From positions 2,264,001-2,328,000 of the forward strand of contig NZ_AP021846.1 in NCBI RefSeq assembly GCF_009176705.1: a stretch of DNA of 64,000 nucleotides, in the 5' to 3' direction. Shown here piece by piece: positions 9,687 through 19,765 of this stretch. Origin of the DNA: Pseudoalteromonas sp. A25. GTDB taxonomy: Bacteria; Pseudomonadota; Gammaproteobacteria; Enterobacterales; Alteromonadaceae. Below the pieces are notes generated by a model. The model saw nothing but the letters and a program-made list of their open reading frames with translations, ran no database searches and was not told the DNA's origin. Positions within the stretch are counted from its first letter, which is position 1, and every line of letters starts with the position of its first letter. A program made the position numbers and the translations under genes.

Positions 9687-12563
9687 TTAAAACTTATAAT
9701 TTAAGCCTAAGAAGAACTTACGCCCCATGTCATAAAGTGCGGGCCTGTTATATACATTTGGTCTGCGAGGTGGTGACTGATCCAACACATTTAACACACC
9801 GTAGCGTACATTAAGCTCATCCGTTGCTTGATAGTTACCCGTTACGTCCCACTTTATAAAAGAAGGTACATCATTGTAGTTATTATCTTCAACCGTCCAG
9901 TTCTTATCTAGCACGATACTATGCGTGTAATCTGTAGCTACTTGAAGCTCAAATGCATCATAGTTCCAAGTAATGGTATTTCTCGCTTTCCAACGTGGGA
10001 AAATACTTGGGTCATTACCTAAGTCTTTGTAAGAGCCAATCAAATCATCCACATCAGCTGGTAACCCTGTTGGATTATACTTGTACTCTTCTAAGTAAGT
10101 AGCGGTGGTATTCCAACGGAATTGACCAAACTCAGTACGAAGTACATAGTTTACTTCAAGGTCTAAGCCTGACGTATTGTAATTTGCAAGGTTTTCATAT
10201 TGTCCTATCCAACCCTCTTGAATTTCAAAGTTGGCACCGCGAGTAAACTTATCGCAGTATGAGCCATTGTCATAGCAATATTGAATAGCAGTGTTGATAT
10301 CAAGCAATTCAATCGCATCAGAAATATCAAAGCTCCAATAGTCTAGTGTAAGAGTAAGGTCCTCAACAAAACTTGGAGTAATAATTAATCCGATGGTGTA
10401 GTCATTTGATGTTTCCGGCACCAGTTCTTTGTTACCCTCATTAGAGCCAGGTATATTTGCACGTTGCCAAGCTAAAGATGGGGTAAAACCATCTGGTACA
10501 CCTGCAGCCTCACAGTTTGCTTTACGCTGTGCAGGATTTGCTCCAGAGTTAATACGCTCTGCTTCACACACATCTGTTAAGAAAGAAAATGACTCACTTT
10601 CTGGATCAAACAATTCTGAAATCGTAGGAGCACGAACCGACTTTGATTTAGTTGCTCTAAACTTAACATCATCGTTGATTGTCCAATTAATACCTACTTT
10701 ATACGCATCATCTGAACCTTGAACACTATAATCCATATAGCGGTAAGCTAAATCTAACGTCAATTGCTCAGCTAAGAAAACATCTTCAAGTAATGGGATA
10801 GAAAATTCAGCAGAAAGCTCGGTAACATCAAATGAACCGTCTAGGTCGGCCGCTTTGTTACCAAAAATTTGCCCTGTTTTAATCAGCTCGCCATGTCGAG
10901 ATTTAGCGTCCTCTTCTCGCCATTCAGCGCTAAATGCAGTACCAATTGGACCTGCAGGTAGTTCAAACAAAAAGCCATCGATAACAAAGCTTGCTGAACG
11001 CTGGGTACTTTCTGTAGTACGGCCATCTTCTGCTGCTGACCATGCAATTGCCTCAGCTGATGCTTGATTTGGACCAAGAATATTAAATGGCACACACCCT
11101 TCGACAGCGCCAACTACCGCGCCGCTCTCATCTCTTTGTGCACAAACAATTTGACCGTTATAGTTAACGGCATCCGTCGCCTGAGCAAGTTTGCCTTCGT
11201 GCGCTCTTTGCAGATACTTATCGTCAGTACTGAAGTGACCTTCTTGATAATGGAAGTTGTAACCCCAATCATCATTAATTGCCCCTTCAAAGCCAATCGC
11301 AACGCGCCATAGTTCTCGGTCTAGCGTGTTAATACGGTCACCAAACTCGTTATCGAATCGATATATACCAAACGCTGGTGCATCACCCATTTTCGCTTTC
11401 AAGTCGTCTCTAATAAAAGCGTTATCAGCATTCACCGTATGATATTTGAACATCGGAGTTGCTTCAGAGTTTGATTTAGTTTTAGCAAATGTCGACTCAA
11501 AGAACATGGCGTGGTCATCATTTAATTCATAATTACCATTTAATGACAATACCGTTCTCTCTAACGGTGTTTGCCATACACTATCACCAACAAAATCCCA
11601 GCCGTCACACTCACCAAAACACATGTTGTTACTGAAACTACTCGCATTTGGCGCTGGAAGTCTTTCGCCATAGTTCCAATCTCTAACAGAACCATCGTCG
11701 TTAAACGTATAAGCTTGGTCTAAACCGTAAATACGTCCTGCACGTCCTAGCGTCATCACCGTATATGCGCGTTCCATCATCAGTTTAGCTGGGATACCAT
11801 CATCCGAAATAGGGTTGCCATTGTCATCAACGCCTTCAACATTATCTATACCAACAACGGGTGTACGACCAAACTCACGATCTTTTTGTTGAACCTGCTC
11901 TAACTCTGAATAAGTTACATTGAATAATAAGTTACCCTTACCCTGTGCAAAATCAGAACCATAAGTGAATGAATAAACTTCTTTGTCTCCGTTGTCTTCA
12001 TCTGGTTTGGTAAAAGACGCATCAAAGTCAAATCCAACAAAATCTTTCTTCGTAACAATGTTGATAACACCAGCCATCGCGTCGGAACCGTAAACGGCTG
12101 ATGCACCACCAGTGATAACTTCCATGCGCTCAACAATCGCAGTTGGGATATTGTTTAAATCAACCGCTGAATCCCCTGCCGAGCCACCAATGAAGCGACG
12201 TCCATTGACCAGCACCAAAGTTCTGCTAATACCCAAACCTCTTAAATCGGTTTGGTTTAAACCAGCTGACCAAATAGTGCCATTCGATGCTTCTGGTGAT
12301 AAACCAACAGTTGAGCTAGGCAACTTGTGTAGCAAATCAGCCACGTTAGTAAAACCTGCGTTAGTCATATCTGCACCGGTGATCACCGTAATTGGTGTAG
12401 GAGAAAGCGCACCAATACGCTTGATACGAGAACCAGTCACCTGAACTCGTTCAATAGACTCTTCTGCTTGTTCTTCTGCCGATTGTGCTTGCACGGTGTA
12501 AAAGGATGTGGCAAGTAATGCCGCTTTTACGCCTAATGTAATTAACTTAATTTGAGTACTCAC
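9687..12563 (-). CDS. TonB-dependent outer-membrane receptor
   Basis: 958 aa. A signal peptide (ends near VQAQSA) is followed by a candidate TonB box (IERVQVTGS), a plug domain (about residues 45-170) with LVLVNGRRF and GGASAVYGSDAMAGVINIVTKK, and a long beta-barrel ending in an aromatic residue (FFLGLNYKF), as outer-membrane insertion requires. It imports an unknown ligand using TonB energy. The gene stands alone with no transport or degradation neighbour, so the substrate cannot be inferred; receptors of this subgroup often handle peptides or oligosaccharides. Start ATG at 12563; the frame reaching into the 5' region on the same strand is not its extension. Confidence 0.95.
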   Translation of the reverse strand: MSTQIKLITLGVKAALLATSFYTVQAQSAEEQAEESIERVQVTGSRIKRIGALSPTPITVITGADMTNAGFTNVADLLHKLPSSTVGLSPEASNGTIWSAGLNQTDLRGLGISRTLVLVNGRRFIGGSAGDSAVDLNNIPTAIVERMEVITGGASAVYGSDAMAGVINIVTKKDFVGFDFDASFTKPDEDNGDKEVYSFTYGSDFAQGKGNLLFNVTYSELEQVQQKDREFGRTPVVGIDNVEGVDDNGNPISDDGIPAKLMMERAYTVMTLGRAGRIYGLDQAYTFNDDGSVRDWNYGERLPAPNASSFSNNMCFGECDGWDFVGDSVWQTPLERTVLSLNGNYELNDDHAMFFESTFAKTKSNSEATPMFKYHTVNADNAFIRDDLKAKMGDAPAFGIYRFDNEFGDRINTLDRELWRVAIGFEGAINDDWGYNFHYQEGHFSTDDKYLQRAHEGKLAQATDAVNYNGQIVCAQRDESGAVVGAVEGCVPFNILGPNQASAEAIAWSAAEDGRTTESTQRSASFVIDGFLFELPAGPIGTAFSAEWREEDAKSRHGELIKTGQIFGNKAADLDGSFDVTELSAEFSIPLLEDVFLAEQLTLDLAYRYMDYSVQGSDDAYKVGINWTINDDVKFRATKSKSVRAPTISELFDPESESFSFLTDVCEAERINSGANPAQRKANCEAAGVPDGFTPSLAWQRANIPGSNEGNKELVPETSNDYTIGLIITPSFVEDLTLTLDYWSFDISDAIELLDINTAIQYCYDNGSYCDKFTRGANFEIQEGWIGQYENLANYNTSGLDLEVNYVLRTEFGQFRWNTTATYLEEYKYNPTGLPADVDDLIGSYKDLGNDPSIFPRWKARNTITWNYDAFELQVATDYTHSIVLDKNWTVEDNNYNDVPSFIKWDVTGNYQATDELNVRYGVLNVLDQSPPRRPNVYNRPALYDMGRKFFLGLNYKF

Positions 12564-12863
12564 TCATTGGCTCCCTGAATTTATGTTTGTTATATGTGAA
12601 GTTGACCCTATTAAAGGCCCAAGCTTTTGTACCACAAAACAGCACAAACTGTAAGCATAAAGCACTTTTCTTGTCACTTTTTCTGTAAATAATTATGAAC
12701 AATAAGGAGTCAATTCTAGGCCATTGATATTTATCATTGAGAAAAGCTAGGAAACATTCATAATGATATGGCAGCACACCTAAAACACCATATCTAGAGT
12801 TCAAAATAGCGTTTTAGTACAAGCTGCGTGTTATTAAAGATTTAAACCTGCTAAGCATTAAAG
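12564..12863. other. Upstream region of TonB receptor gene
   Basis: About 300 A+T-rich bp between the transglycosylase stop and the receptor start, both on the minus strand. It must hold the receptor promoter, but no confident -35/-10 pair, Fur box or riboswitch was recognised. A leftward 85-codon frame here is overlapped by the receptor start and has no recognisable features. Confidence 0.5.
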
Positions 12864-14213
12864 CTAGAGCGACTGGTATAATGCCTCTCGCTCCAATACC
12901 TGCTTTAAGTAGTGCTTTGTTTCATCATAGGGAAGCCCTTGCTCTAGCGCCTCTAATACTCGCTCGGGGGTCATCGAGTTGATAATGCGGCTGGCTTTTT
13001 TTATATTACGAGAATCATCACTATTAAACACCCTAGCTACATTCCCAGCGCCTGTGTTGTACGCTGCAATCATGCAGTATTTTCTACTTAAGGGATCAGC
13101 GATATGCTTTAAGTAGCGTTTATCAAGAATGTGTAAATAAGCAGCGCCCGCTTCAACATTGTTATCTGCAACATACAAATACGCATCTATCATCGGTTCA
13201 TCACGGTTATACAAAAACCGATTTACATCAACACCCGCACTTGTGGGCACTATTTGCATTAATCCAAAAGCAGGTATAGAAGATTTAGCCAGTGGATTAA
13301 AGTGGCTTTCTGTATGAATAACCGAAAATACTAAGCTTGGCGCGATATTAAATCTTTGGCTATTGTCTGCTACAACTAATTGATATTTCTTAGCCCGCTT
13401 GGGTCTTCGCTCACTGCTTTTTAACGTGATAGAAAACTCAGTCACTTTTGATTGCGATTTAGGCTCTTTCACTAACTTCTTTATATTCGATTTGAGTCTA
13501 TCAAGACGCTGTGCTTGCAGTTGTTTGAGTTCAAGTCGCTTTTTATTTAATAAAGTTTCAGAAGCTTGCGCATCACTTTGCTCAGATGGCATTGCCAACT
13601 TGTTATCTAACTGTTGCTCAAGCAACTGCTGCTGCTGCATAACTTGATGCTTAATAGCCTGCTTTGCCTCAAATAGCGACTGCGCTTTTTTAACATTGTT
13701 GATTTCGTAACTTGACGTAATTAACTCATCGGAGCTTAATTTAGTTGGCGTTTTACCTGCAAAAAATGCATCAAGTAATACACTGTTTGTTGATAAAAAC
13801 GTTTGAAACGCCTTGTCTACATAATCGTCGGGTGGGCTTTCATTGTGTGGATGACGAATAGCAATTGATAAGCGCTCATTTTCAAAGTCAACGAGCATGC
13901 GAGTGTTATTTTCATTATTATAATCAACGTATTGAGCTTTATCGCTGGTTTTGGCTTCTCCCCATTTGGCTATCAGTTCGTCCCTATAAGCATCAAATTG
14001 TGCAAAGTGTTCAGCAACATAATCCTGATATGCGTTTAAATGCTGTTGTTTAAATTGCTCAAATTCGCTGCTCTCATCAGGTACACCACGAAAGCTGGAT
14101 TGCCATTGCCGCATTGCCTCGTCAAGTTCGCTAAACATCACATCTTGCGAAGCAAAACCGACGCCCACCACCAACTGAGTACTTAAAGCAACAGTAACTA
14201 ACTTTTTAACCAT
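12864..14213 (-). CDS. MltC-like lytic murein transglycosylase
   Basis: 449 aa. It should cleave peptidoglycan glycan strands with 1,6-anhydro product formation in the periplasm. The N-terminal half carries the DUF3393-type domain seen in MltC; a Gln/Leu-rich coiled-coil insertion (about residues 180-245) follows; the C-terminal SLT domain has SVIHTESHFNP with the catalytic Glu at residue 302, FGLMQI, and the AAYNTGAGNV motif. E. coli MltC is a lipoprotein of about 360 aa; this one is longer and its signal peptide (MVKKLVTVALSTQLVVGVGFAS) lacks a lipobox, so it is probably a soluble periplasmic enzyme. Confidence 0.9.
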   Translation of the reverse strand: MVKKLVTVALSTQLVVGVGFASQDVMFSELDEAMRQWQSSFRGVPDESSEFEQFKQQHLNAYQDYVAEHFAQFDAYRDELIAKWGEAKTSDKAQYVDYNNENNTRMLVDFENERLSIAIRHPHNESPPDDYVDKAFQTFLSTNSVLLDAFFAGKTPTKLSSDELITSSYEINNVKKAQSLFEAKQAIKHQVMQQQQLLEQQLDNKLAMPSEQSDAQASETLLNKKRLELKQLQAQRLDRLKSNIKKLVKEPKSQSKVTEFSITLKSSERRPKRAKKYQLVVADNSQRFNIAPSLVFSVIHTESHFNPLAKSSIPAFGLMQIVPTSAGVDVNRFLYNRDEPMIDAYLYVADNNVEAGAAYLHILDKRYLKHIADPLSRKYCMIAAYNTGAGNVARVFNSDDSRNIKKASRIINSMTPERVLEALEQGLPYDETKHYLKQVLEREALYQSL

Positions 14214-14333
14214 TTTTTATTCCTTATAAAAAAACAGCGGTAGCCAACCGTCGGCATGAACAAGTCAACGAAAACAGAATAAACGTAAAGAGGTAGCCAC
14301 CAGCATCACCAATGGCTTTAAACGTGGCACGAT

Positions 14334-14912
14334 TTAATTCGTCAATTTTGCGATTTCTTTTTCTAAATCTTTTTCAGCTTTAAACGCTTTAAACTCTTGA
14401 TATAAAAATTGCTCATCTTTTGGATCAATCTTTGGCTTCGCTTCTTTTATCAAATCTTTGAATAGCGTTTTTGTTAACTCTGGCGATAACGTTGTCAATG
14501 CGCAAAAGTAGTCTTTACCAGCGATATCAACCACATCAGCTTTCACAACTCTAGAGCCATTTAGCGTTTGCCTTGTTAACTGTTTAGACACTGAACTAAA
14601 TGTGCTGCCAACCGTCATTTCATCATTGGCATCCGCTCTGTTAGCAAACGTTTTATCAAGTCCCTCAATGCGTACTTCAATTTGTTGTGCCAGCGCCAAA
14701 CGCGCATTCGCCACAGCCATTTTTTGGTCAACAGAGATATTGCCTGAATATTTAATACAATCCGCAGCAGCAATGCCATCCTCAATAACAGGATTGAGTA
14801 CCCAGTCAGGAATATTGACTCGCGGACTAGACATGTCACCTTCTTCGGTTGAACTACAAGCTGATAGCATCCCAGCAAGTACTAGCGTAGTGATCAGTGG
14901 TTTAATTTTCAT
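14334..14912 (-). CDS. LPP20-like lipoprotein
   Basis: 192 aa from the ATG at 14912, which has a good AAGGAAAG Shine-Dalgarno; the frame runs 17 codons further upstream but the signal peptide begins here. The lipobox LSAC predicts lipidation at about Cys19. The pattern IPDWVLNP...ARLALAQQIEVRI is that of LPP20-type lipoproteins. It reads divergently from three related lipoprotein genes, and the shared 5' gap at 14913-15100 probably carries promoters for both directions. Exact function unknown; an outer-membrane location is inferred. Confidence 0.75.
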   Translation of the reverse strand: MKIKPLITTLVLAGMLSACSSTEEGDMSSPRVNIPDWVLNPVIEDGIAAADCIKYSGNISVDQKMAVANARLALAQQIEVRIEGLDKTFANRADANDEMTVGSTFSSVSKQLTRQTLNGSRVVKADVVDIAGKDYFCALTTLSPELTKTLFKDLIKEAKPKIDPKDEQFLYQEFKAFKAEKDLEKEIAKLTN

Positions 14913-15100
14913 TTTCTTTCCTTTTGGGCCGAAGTATTTCATATCATCCAATCTAGCAAACAATTACTAATGAGGAAGTAATAAATTGTAAAAACGATTT
15001 TTAACAATTTATTGCTTTAACAATATTAATTGTTTTATTACCTTGCGCACATTGATAAGATATTTTTGTCATCTGACAACATTACGCAAAGGACGCATCA

Positions 15101-16819
15101 TTGAGTGCAAGTATAAAGACATATGTTTATTTATTAGTTGTTTTAATTAAACTTTTTTTACTCAGCGCCTGTAATGTCACGCCATTTGAGTCGCTTTCTC
15201 CAGCCCAGCTTGCACAGCAGGGAAACCTAGCAAAAGCCAAACAAAACGTTACAGAGAATTACAGTAAAACTGGTAATGAGAGACTACTCTACCACTTAGA
15301 AATGGCAAGTCTATTGCACCTTGAGAAAAACTTTGCACAAAGCAATTTGCATTTAAGCGAAGCCCTGCATCTTATTGAGTCTTTTTATACACAAAGCATT
15401 TCTGAGATGGCTCTGGCCCAGTTTAGCGGGCCAACATTCAAAACTTATAAAGGAAAGGCGTATTACGTACCGCAAATTCATATCATGAAAGCGATTAACT
15501 ACAGTGCTTTGGCACAAAGCCACCCCATACAAACGCAAGAGTTTATAGACTCAGCACTGGTAGAAATGCGCCAACTAGACGTGTTTTTAACGCAATTAAA
15601 AGACAAAACAGGTGGTTACAGCGCTACACAAGCAAACGACACAACGGCTAGTAAAATCAATCAAATACTTACACCTATTTTTGCACCAAAAGGACTACTA
15701 GAAAATATTGATTACAAAGACGATGCCTTTGCGCATTTTCTCAGTGGCGTGCTATTTGAACAAGCAGGAGAGTTTGATTCAGCGCGGCTACAATACGAAC
15801 GCGCAATGAATGCCTATAACCATGGTTTTGAAAAACAATATCAATTGCCAGAACAAGTTTCTGAGCAAATTACGTTAGCGCTTGCCCGAGTTATGCGAAA
15901 AGCCGGAGGCTATCAAGATAAGCTGGATGAGCTACGCAGTGCTTTAAAAGGAGCTGAGAAAATCAGCAGCAATCGCGCTAATGTAACGATTGTTCAAAAC
16001 ACTGGTATCGCACCTAAAAGAAAACAGCTCAATTTGTTACTAAAGGCCGATAGCCAAGCTAAAGCATTAGTAATGACACCCATTGTCTTTGGTACAAATC
16101 AAGAGCGAAAAGCACAGATCAGATGGTTCCAAATGATACATGCAGATACCAGCTTGTTTGACATGGTGCAAAACTATATGCTCGGAGACTTAGGCGACGT
16201 CGCTATGGGTGCCGTCACTAAACGCTTGCCTTTGGGGCCCTTGTGGGACGATGCTGTTAAACTTGGCATTGTGGATGCCCTAGAGTTTGGCGCGAGGATA
16301 TCTGTAACATACATGGAGCCTATTAACACTCAACTACAAAAAAGTGAGATCTGGTTATCAGGAAAGCCTTATGCTGAATTACTTCCCTATCACTCAGTTG
16401 GCCTAATGACTTTACAAGACGCATTGAGCCAATCTAACCAAGAGATCCGAACCGCGTTAATAAGAGAGTTAACTAAAGCGCTATCTGCAAAAAAAGTATT
16501 AAAAGAAGCCGGTGTTAGACAGGATAATTTATTGGGTGATTTTGCTAAACTTTCTACGTCACTTGTCAATGCAATAACGGCTTCAGCGGATACAAGACAA
16601 TGGCAAACTCTGCCATCCGAAATCCGTGTCGCTCAGGTTGCACTCCCCGTCGGCGAGCAACAAATTACAATTAAGACCTACTTAAATTCTGGGCGGATCA
16701 TCGAACAACATGAAACGTTACACGTAAATAATAGTATGAGCCTGTGGCATACTCGCACTTTTTTAGATGCTGCACATAAACACACGTCTCGTCCCCACTC
16801 AACCTCTAATATGGAATAA
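15101..16819 (+). CDS. TPR-like lipoprotein of the COG3014 type
   Basis: 572 aa. It starts with TTG at 15101, preceded by AAAGGA at good spacing. The signal peptide ends in the lipobox LLSAC. The body is helical, with TPR-like spacing (LAQQGNLAKAKQ..., HFLSGVLFEQAGEFDSARLQYERAM) up to about residue 270; the rest is less clear. Its position directly before an LpoB-like and an LPP20 lipoprotein matches COG3014 gene clusters in other marine gammaproteobacteria (established only by my memory of such clusters). Probably part of an envelope complex; role unknown. Confidence 0.7.
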   Translation: MSASIKTYVYLLVVLIKLFLLSACNVTPFESLSPAQLAQQGNLAKAKQNVTENYSKTGNERLLYHLEMASLLHLEKNFAQSNLHLSEALHLIESFYTQSISEMALAQFSGPTFKTYKGKAYYVPQIHIMKAINYSALAQSHPIQTQEFIDSALVEMRQLDVFLTQLKDKTGGYSATQANDTTASKINQILTPIFAPKGLLENIDYKDDAFAHFLSGVLFEQAGEFDSARLQYERAMNAYNHGFEKQYQLPEQVSEQITLALARVMRKAGGYQDKLDELRSALKGAEKISSNRANVTIVQNTGIAPKRKQLNLLLKADSQAKALVMTPIVFGTNQERKAQIRWFQMIHADTSLFDMVQNYMLGDLGDVAMGAVTKRLPLGPLWDDAVKLGIVDALEFGARISVTYMEPINTQLQKSEIWLSGKPYAELLPYHSVGLMTLQDALSQSNQEIRTALIRELTKALSAKKVLKEAGVRQDNLLGDFAKLSTSLVNAITASADTRQWQTLPSEIRVAQVALPVGEQQITIKTYLNSGRIIEQHETLHVNNSMSLWHTRTFLDAAHKHTSRPHSTSNME

Positions 16820-16823
16820 CGGT

Positions 16824-17438
16824 ATGAAAAACAATCGCAAATTTATTAAGCTCGTTCCTTTTGCGGTGTTCTCTGCACTCGCATTAAGTGCTTGTCAAAG
16901 CACAAAAGTACAACGGATTGATGCGAATCAAGAAGTTGCTTTGTCAGACAAATGGAACGCTAAAGACTCACAGCTAGTTGCTGAGGCAATGATCAGTGAT
17001 ATGTTGAGTTTTCCTTGGGTTAATGAGCATTTAGCAAAAGAAGGCAGCCGACCTGCAATCATCATTCAAACTGTTCGTAATAAGTCTCATCAACACATTG
17101 CCGTTGATACTTTTTTAAACGACCTAAAACGCGCCATTTTGCGCTCGGGTCAGGCTGACTTTGTTGCAAATAAAGAAGTAAGAAATGAGATACGCGAAGA
17201 GCGCAAGGATCAAGAACTTAACGCCAGTTTAGAGTCACAAAATGAAATGGGCCAAGAATATGGTGCTGACTATGCCCTCTCAGGCACAATAAATTCTTTT
17301 TTAGATCAACAGGGTGGTACTCGAGTCACTTTCTATCAAGTTGACTTACGCCTAATAGATATGACCAGCAACCGAGAGGTATGGAATGGCCAGAAGAAGA
17401 TTCAAAAACTACAAGAGCGTTCAGGCTATGGCTTCTAA
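16824..17438 (+). CDS. LpoB/YcfM-like lipoprotein (penicillin-binding protein activator family)
   Basis: 204 aa from the ATG at 16824, 4 bp after the previous stop. The lipobox LSAC follows a hydrophobic segment. The body (IIIQTVRNKSHQHIAVDTF, RSGQADFVANKEVRNEIREE, GADYALSGTIN, YQVDLRLIDM, EVWNGQKKIQKL) fits the LpoB family, whose E. coli member reaches through the periplasm to activate PBP1B. This copy sits in a lipoprotein operon rather than the usual ycf neighbourhood, so it may be a paralogue with a different partner. The stop overlaps the next gene by 11 bp. Confidence 0.85.
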   Translation: MKNNRKFIKLVPFAVFSALALSACQSTKVQRIDANQEVALSDKWNAKDSQLVAEAMISDMLSFPWVNEHLAKEGSRPAIIIQTVRNKSHQHIAVDTFLNDLKRAILRSGQADFVANKEVRNEIREERKDQELNASLESQNEMGQEYGADYALSGTINSFLDQQGGTRVTFYQVDLRLIDMTSNREVWNGQKKIQKLQERSGYGF

Positions 17439-18408
17439 ACTATCCAAAGCACTATGTTTTAGTATGTTGCTGCTTGCAGGGTGCCAAACAACGCAAGATA
17501 CTGCCGCAGTTTCTGCGCCTCCATCATGGATTACAGAAACACCCAACTCTAGTTTTATGATCTATGGTGTTGGCGTTGCTGAGCGCGTGGGTGATATGCG
17601 TAATGCTAAGCTAGCCGCGCAGGAGTCTGCGCGCCTTGCACTGGCTAAGCAACTAAATGTAACGATTGCAGCAACCACTACCGTTGCACAAAGCGCAAAC
17701 GAAAAGTCTATGCAGTTTCATGTAGATGAAGTGATCAATTCACAAGTCCCCAACATCTTATTACAAGGTGTCAAAATTGAAGATGAATATCATAATGAGC
17801 ATACGGCTTACGCGCTTGCGTCTTTCAACCGCACTGAAGCTATCATGCAAACCGAGCTTAGCATTAGTGGCATTGATGAAAATATCCGTCAAATCAATCT
17901 AACTATTCCATCTAAATCTCAGCGTTTAAAGCTCGCAATAACCATGAGAAAGCTTGCTATCGAGCGCCGTAAGTTGAACAACTACTTACAAATGCTGCAA
18001 TCGGCTAAACTGCCTCTACCTATTGACGTTCAGACACAACTACAGGACAGCGAGAACGTGCTAAATAGTTTGAGCTTTAGCCTAAGTCCAGACTCTAACA
18101 AGCATGATAATATCAAAGATATTGTAGCCAACGCATTGACTAGTAATGGTATTCAAGTTGTTGCAGAGCAAGCTGATTTTGAACTATCTTTTCGCGTAGA
18201 TTGGCAGCACATCAAAAAAGATACCACCTTTTATAGTATCGGCGAGAGCTTTTTAGTTGTGAAAGAGGCTGGCACAGAAAAAGCGCATTTTAACAGTAAA
18301 GTTAAAGCAGCGTCTTCATATTCTCAAATGGCTAAAAATAACGCCATGAAAAAGCTTGGAGACAAGTTATCAAAACAATTAGCTGAGTTTATTGTTTCAG
18401 GCACTTAA
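17428..18408 (+). CDS. LPP20-family lipoprotein
   Basis: 326 aa. The ATG at 17428 lies inside the end of the LpoB-like gene (11-bp overlap), implying translational coupling; 14 extra upstream codons are in frame but would spoil the signal peptide. The lipobox LLAGC is clear. PSWITETPN..MIYGVGVAERVGDMRNAKLAAQESARLALAKQL is the LPP20 core (about residues 30-80). The second half (about 210-320) resembles a ligand- or partner-binding domain but is not recognised. Probably exported to the outer membrane with the preceding two lipoproteins. Confidence 0.8.
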   Translation: MASKLSKALCFSMLLLAGCQTTQDTAAVSAPPSWITETPNSSFMIYGVGVAERVGDMRNAKLAAQESARLALAKQLNVTIAATTTVAQSANEKSMQFHVDEVINSQVPNILLQGVKIEDEYHNEHTAYALASFNRTEAIMQTELSISGIDENIRQINLTIPSKSQRLKLAITMRKLAIERRKLNNYLQMLQSAKLPLPIDVQTQLQDSENVLNSLSFSLSPDSNKHDNIKDIVANALTSNGIQVVAEQADFELSFRVDWQHIKKDTTFYSIGESFLVVKEAGTEKAHFNSKVKAASSYSQMAKNNAMKKLGDKLSKQLAEFIVSGT

Positions 18409-18420
18409 CGAAAAATATCA

Positions 18421-18456
18421 TTGGCATAAAAGCCGCTTCAGCGGATTTTATGCCAA
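18421..18456. terminator. Bidirectional terminator between convergent genes
   Basis: TTGGCATAAAA...TTTTATGCCAA arms surround an inner CCGC/GCGG stem, giving one long hairpin with A and T runs at both sides. It lies between the rightward LPP20 gene and the leftward yejK and probably ends both. Confidence 0.85.
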
Positions 18457-18469
18457 TAACGCCAATAGG

Positions 18470-19483
18470 CTATTCGCCTTGCTCGTAAAAGCGCAGTAAT
18501 TGATCTTTTAAGTTTGGGGGAATGCCTTTTATTGTAAGAGTGTCGCTTTGAGCATCATATATCACGCGCTCACCCAAATGCTTGCGCTCAAACCCTACAC
18601 TAACACCACCGCCAAGACCCGAAAACTTCACCATTGTACTTACTGTCTTTTTATCAACTGGAAACGACTCAGCTAACTCATAACCTTGCTCTTTATAAAA
18701 CGAATCAAATGGCGCATCCGATGACTTAGACAACGTATCAGAGAGTGTTTCAACGTTGGCATCTTCGCCTGACGCTACGCAATCATTACAATAATCAAAT
18801 ACTTCTTTACGTAAATTGTCTTTCTCTTGTTTATCAAACTGTTGCTCGCTTAAATAATCCTCTACAGCATCGAGCATCACCTGTGATTGTTGCTTTGGAT
18901 CAATACCCTCTTCGCAGCCAAGAAAATCTAAGAAAAAGTCAGCAACCTTTCTGCCTGCGCGTCCTTTGATAAATGAAATATATCGCGCTTCATCTGCTTG
19001 CGTATCCCATGCAGTAAGATCAACACGCGCAGCCAGTTGCATACGTGATATATCAAGATGTCGAGATGCAGATAAATCAAGCTCAGAGGTAATTGAGTAA
19101 TGCTCTTTAATATTGATAAGCGCGATAAGAATGTAGTCTGTTGCTACATACTGATAATGGCAAAAAATCAAATAACCGGTCTCATGAAACGCGTATTTAT
19201 TTAGTTCCTCTTTGAGTACTTCGGTTGCTTGTTGCGTCAAATGCCAAAAGCCCAATTCATTATTACGGTAGCTTTGCATTGCAGCAGACACTTGACTATT
19301 TTTTTCACCACTAAATGCACAGTATCCCTTACCTGGTTTACCGTTGTAAGCATGATGTAACTGTTCGATGAATACTCTAACCTTATCGTTAACTTGCATT
19401 TCATCTTCGCGTAAGTGGATCTGTGTATCTTCATCTTGCTTGTCGACATAATGTACAACTAGCTTATTCACCTCTATGCTCAT
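18470..19483 (-). CDS. yejK: Nucleoid-associated protein NdpA (YejK)
   Basis: 337 aa, the normal length. NdpA/YejK is a nucleoid-bound protein with an N-terminal DUF-type fold and DNA affinity; its exact task is unclear. The start MSIEVNKLVVHYVDK, the mid-protein GRAGRKVADFFLDFLGC motif and the C-terminal FERKHLGERVIYD...LTIKGIPPNLKDQL are typical. It is divergent from yejL-yejM, the standard gammaproteobacterial arrangement. Confidence 0.95.
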   Translation of the reverse strand: MSIEVNKLVVHYVDKQDEDTQIHLREDEMQVNDKVRVFIEQLHHAYNGKPGKGYCAFSGEKNSQVSAAMQSYRNNELGFWHLTQQATEVLKEELNKYAFHETGYLIFCHYQYVATDYILIALINIKEHYSITSELDLSASRHLDISRMQLAARVDLTAWDTQADEARYISFIKGRAGRKVADFFLDFLGCEEGIDPKQQSQVMLDAVEDYLSEQQFDKQEKDNLRKEVFDYCNDCVASGEDANVETLSDTLSKSSDAPFDSFYKEQGYELAESFPVDKKTVSTMVKFSGLGGGVSVGFERKHLGERVIYDAQSDTLTIKGIPPNLKDQLLRFYEQGE

Positions 19484-19548
19484 CTTTGTTTTTCACGCCT
19501 CTGGTGTTAAAATGAAAAAATTATAACTCTTTAAAATTGAACCAACTG

Positions 19549-19761
19549 ATGCCTATCCAATCTAAATATTCCAACGAGCAAGTTGAGCAAATTGTTGACC
19601 AACTTATTGATGTACTGACCTCGCAGCAGGCACCAGTGGATTTGAGCCTTATGTGTTTAGGAAATTCTATCACGCATATTTTAAAAGAGCATGTGCCAGA
19701 AGCGAAAAGACAATCAGTTGCTGAAAACTTCGCAAACGCACTCGTACAGTCGGTAAAATAA
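19549..19761 (+). CDS. yejL: YejL (DUF1414) protein
   Basis: 70 aa from the ATG at 19549; a TTG 12 bp upstream is less likely because homologues start MPxxSxYS. YSNEQVEQIVDQL, APVDLSLMCLGN and a C-terminal amphipathic helix (VAENFANALVQSV) match YejL. Function unknown; it is always found upstream of yejM, as here with a 4-bp gap. Confidence 0.93.
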   Translation: MPIQSKYSNEQVEQIVDQLIDVLTSQQAPVDLSLMCLGNSITHILKEHVPEAKRQSVAENFANALVQSVK

Positions 19762-19765
19762 CTGG

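Noticed and set aside
12547..12804. Leftward 85-codon frame overlapping the TonB receptor start
   Set aside because: No signal, family or Shine-Dalgarno; it ends inside the receptor start and is likely chance in the promoter region.
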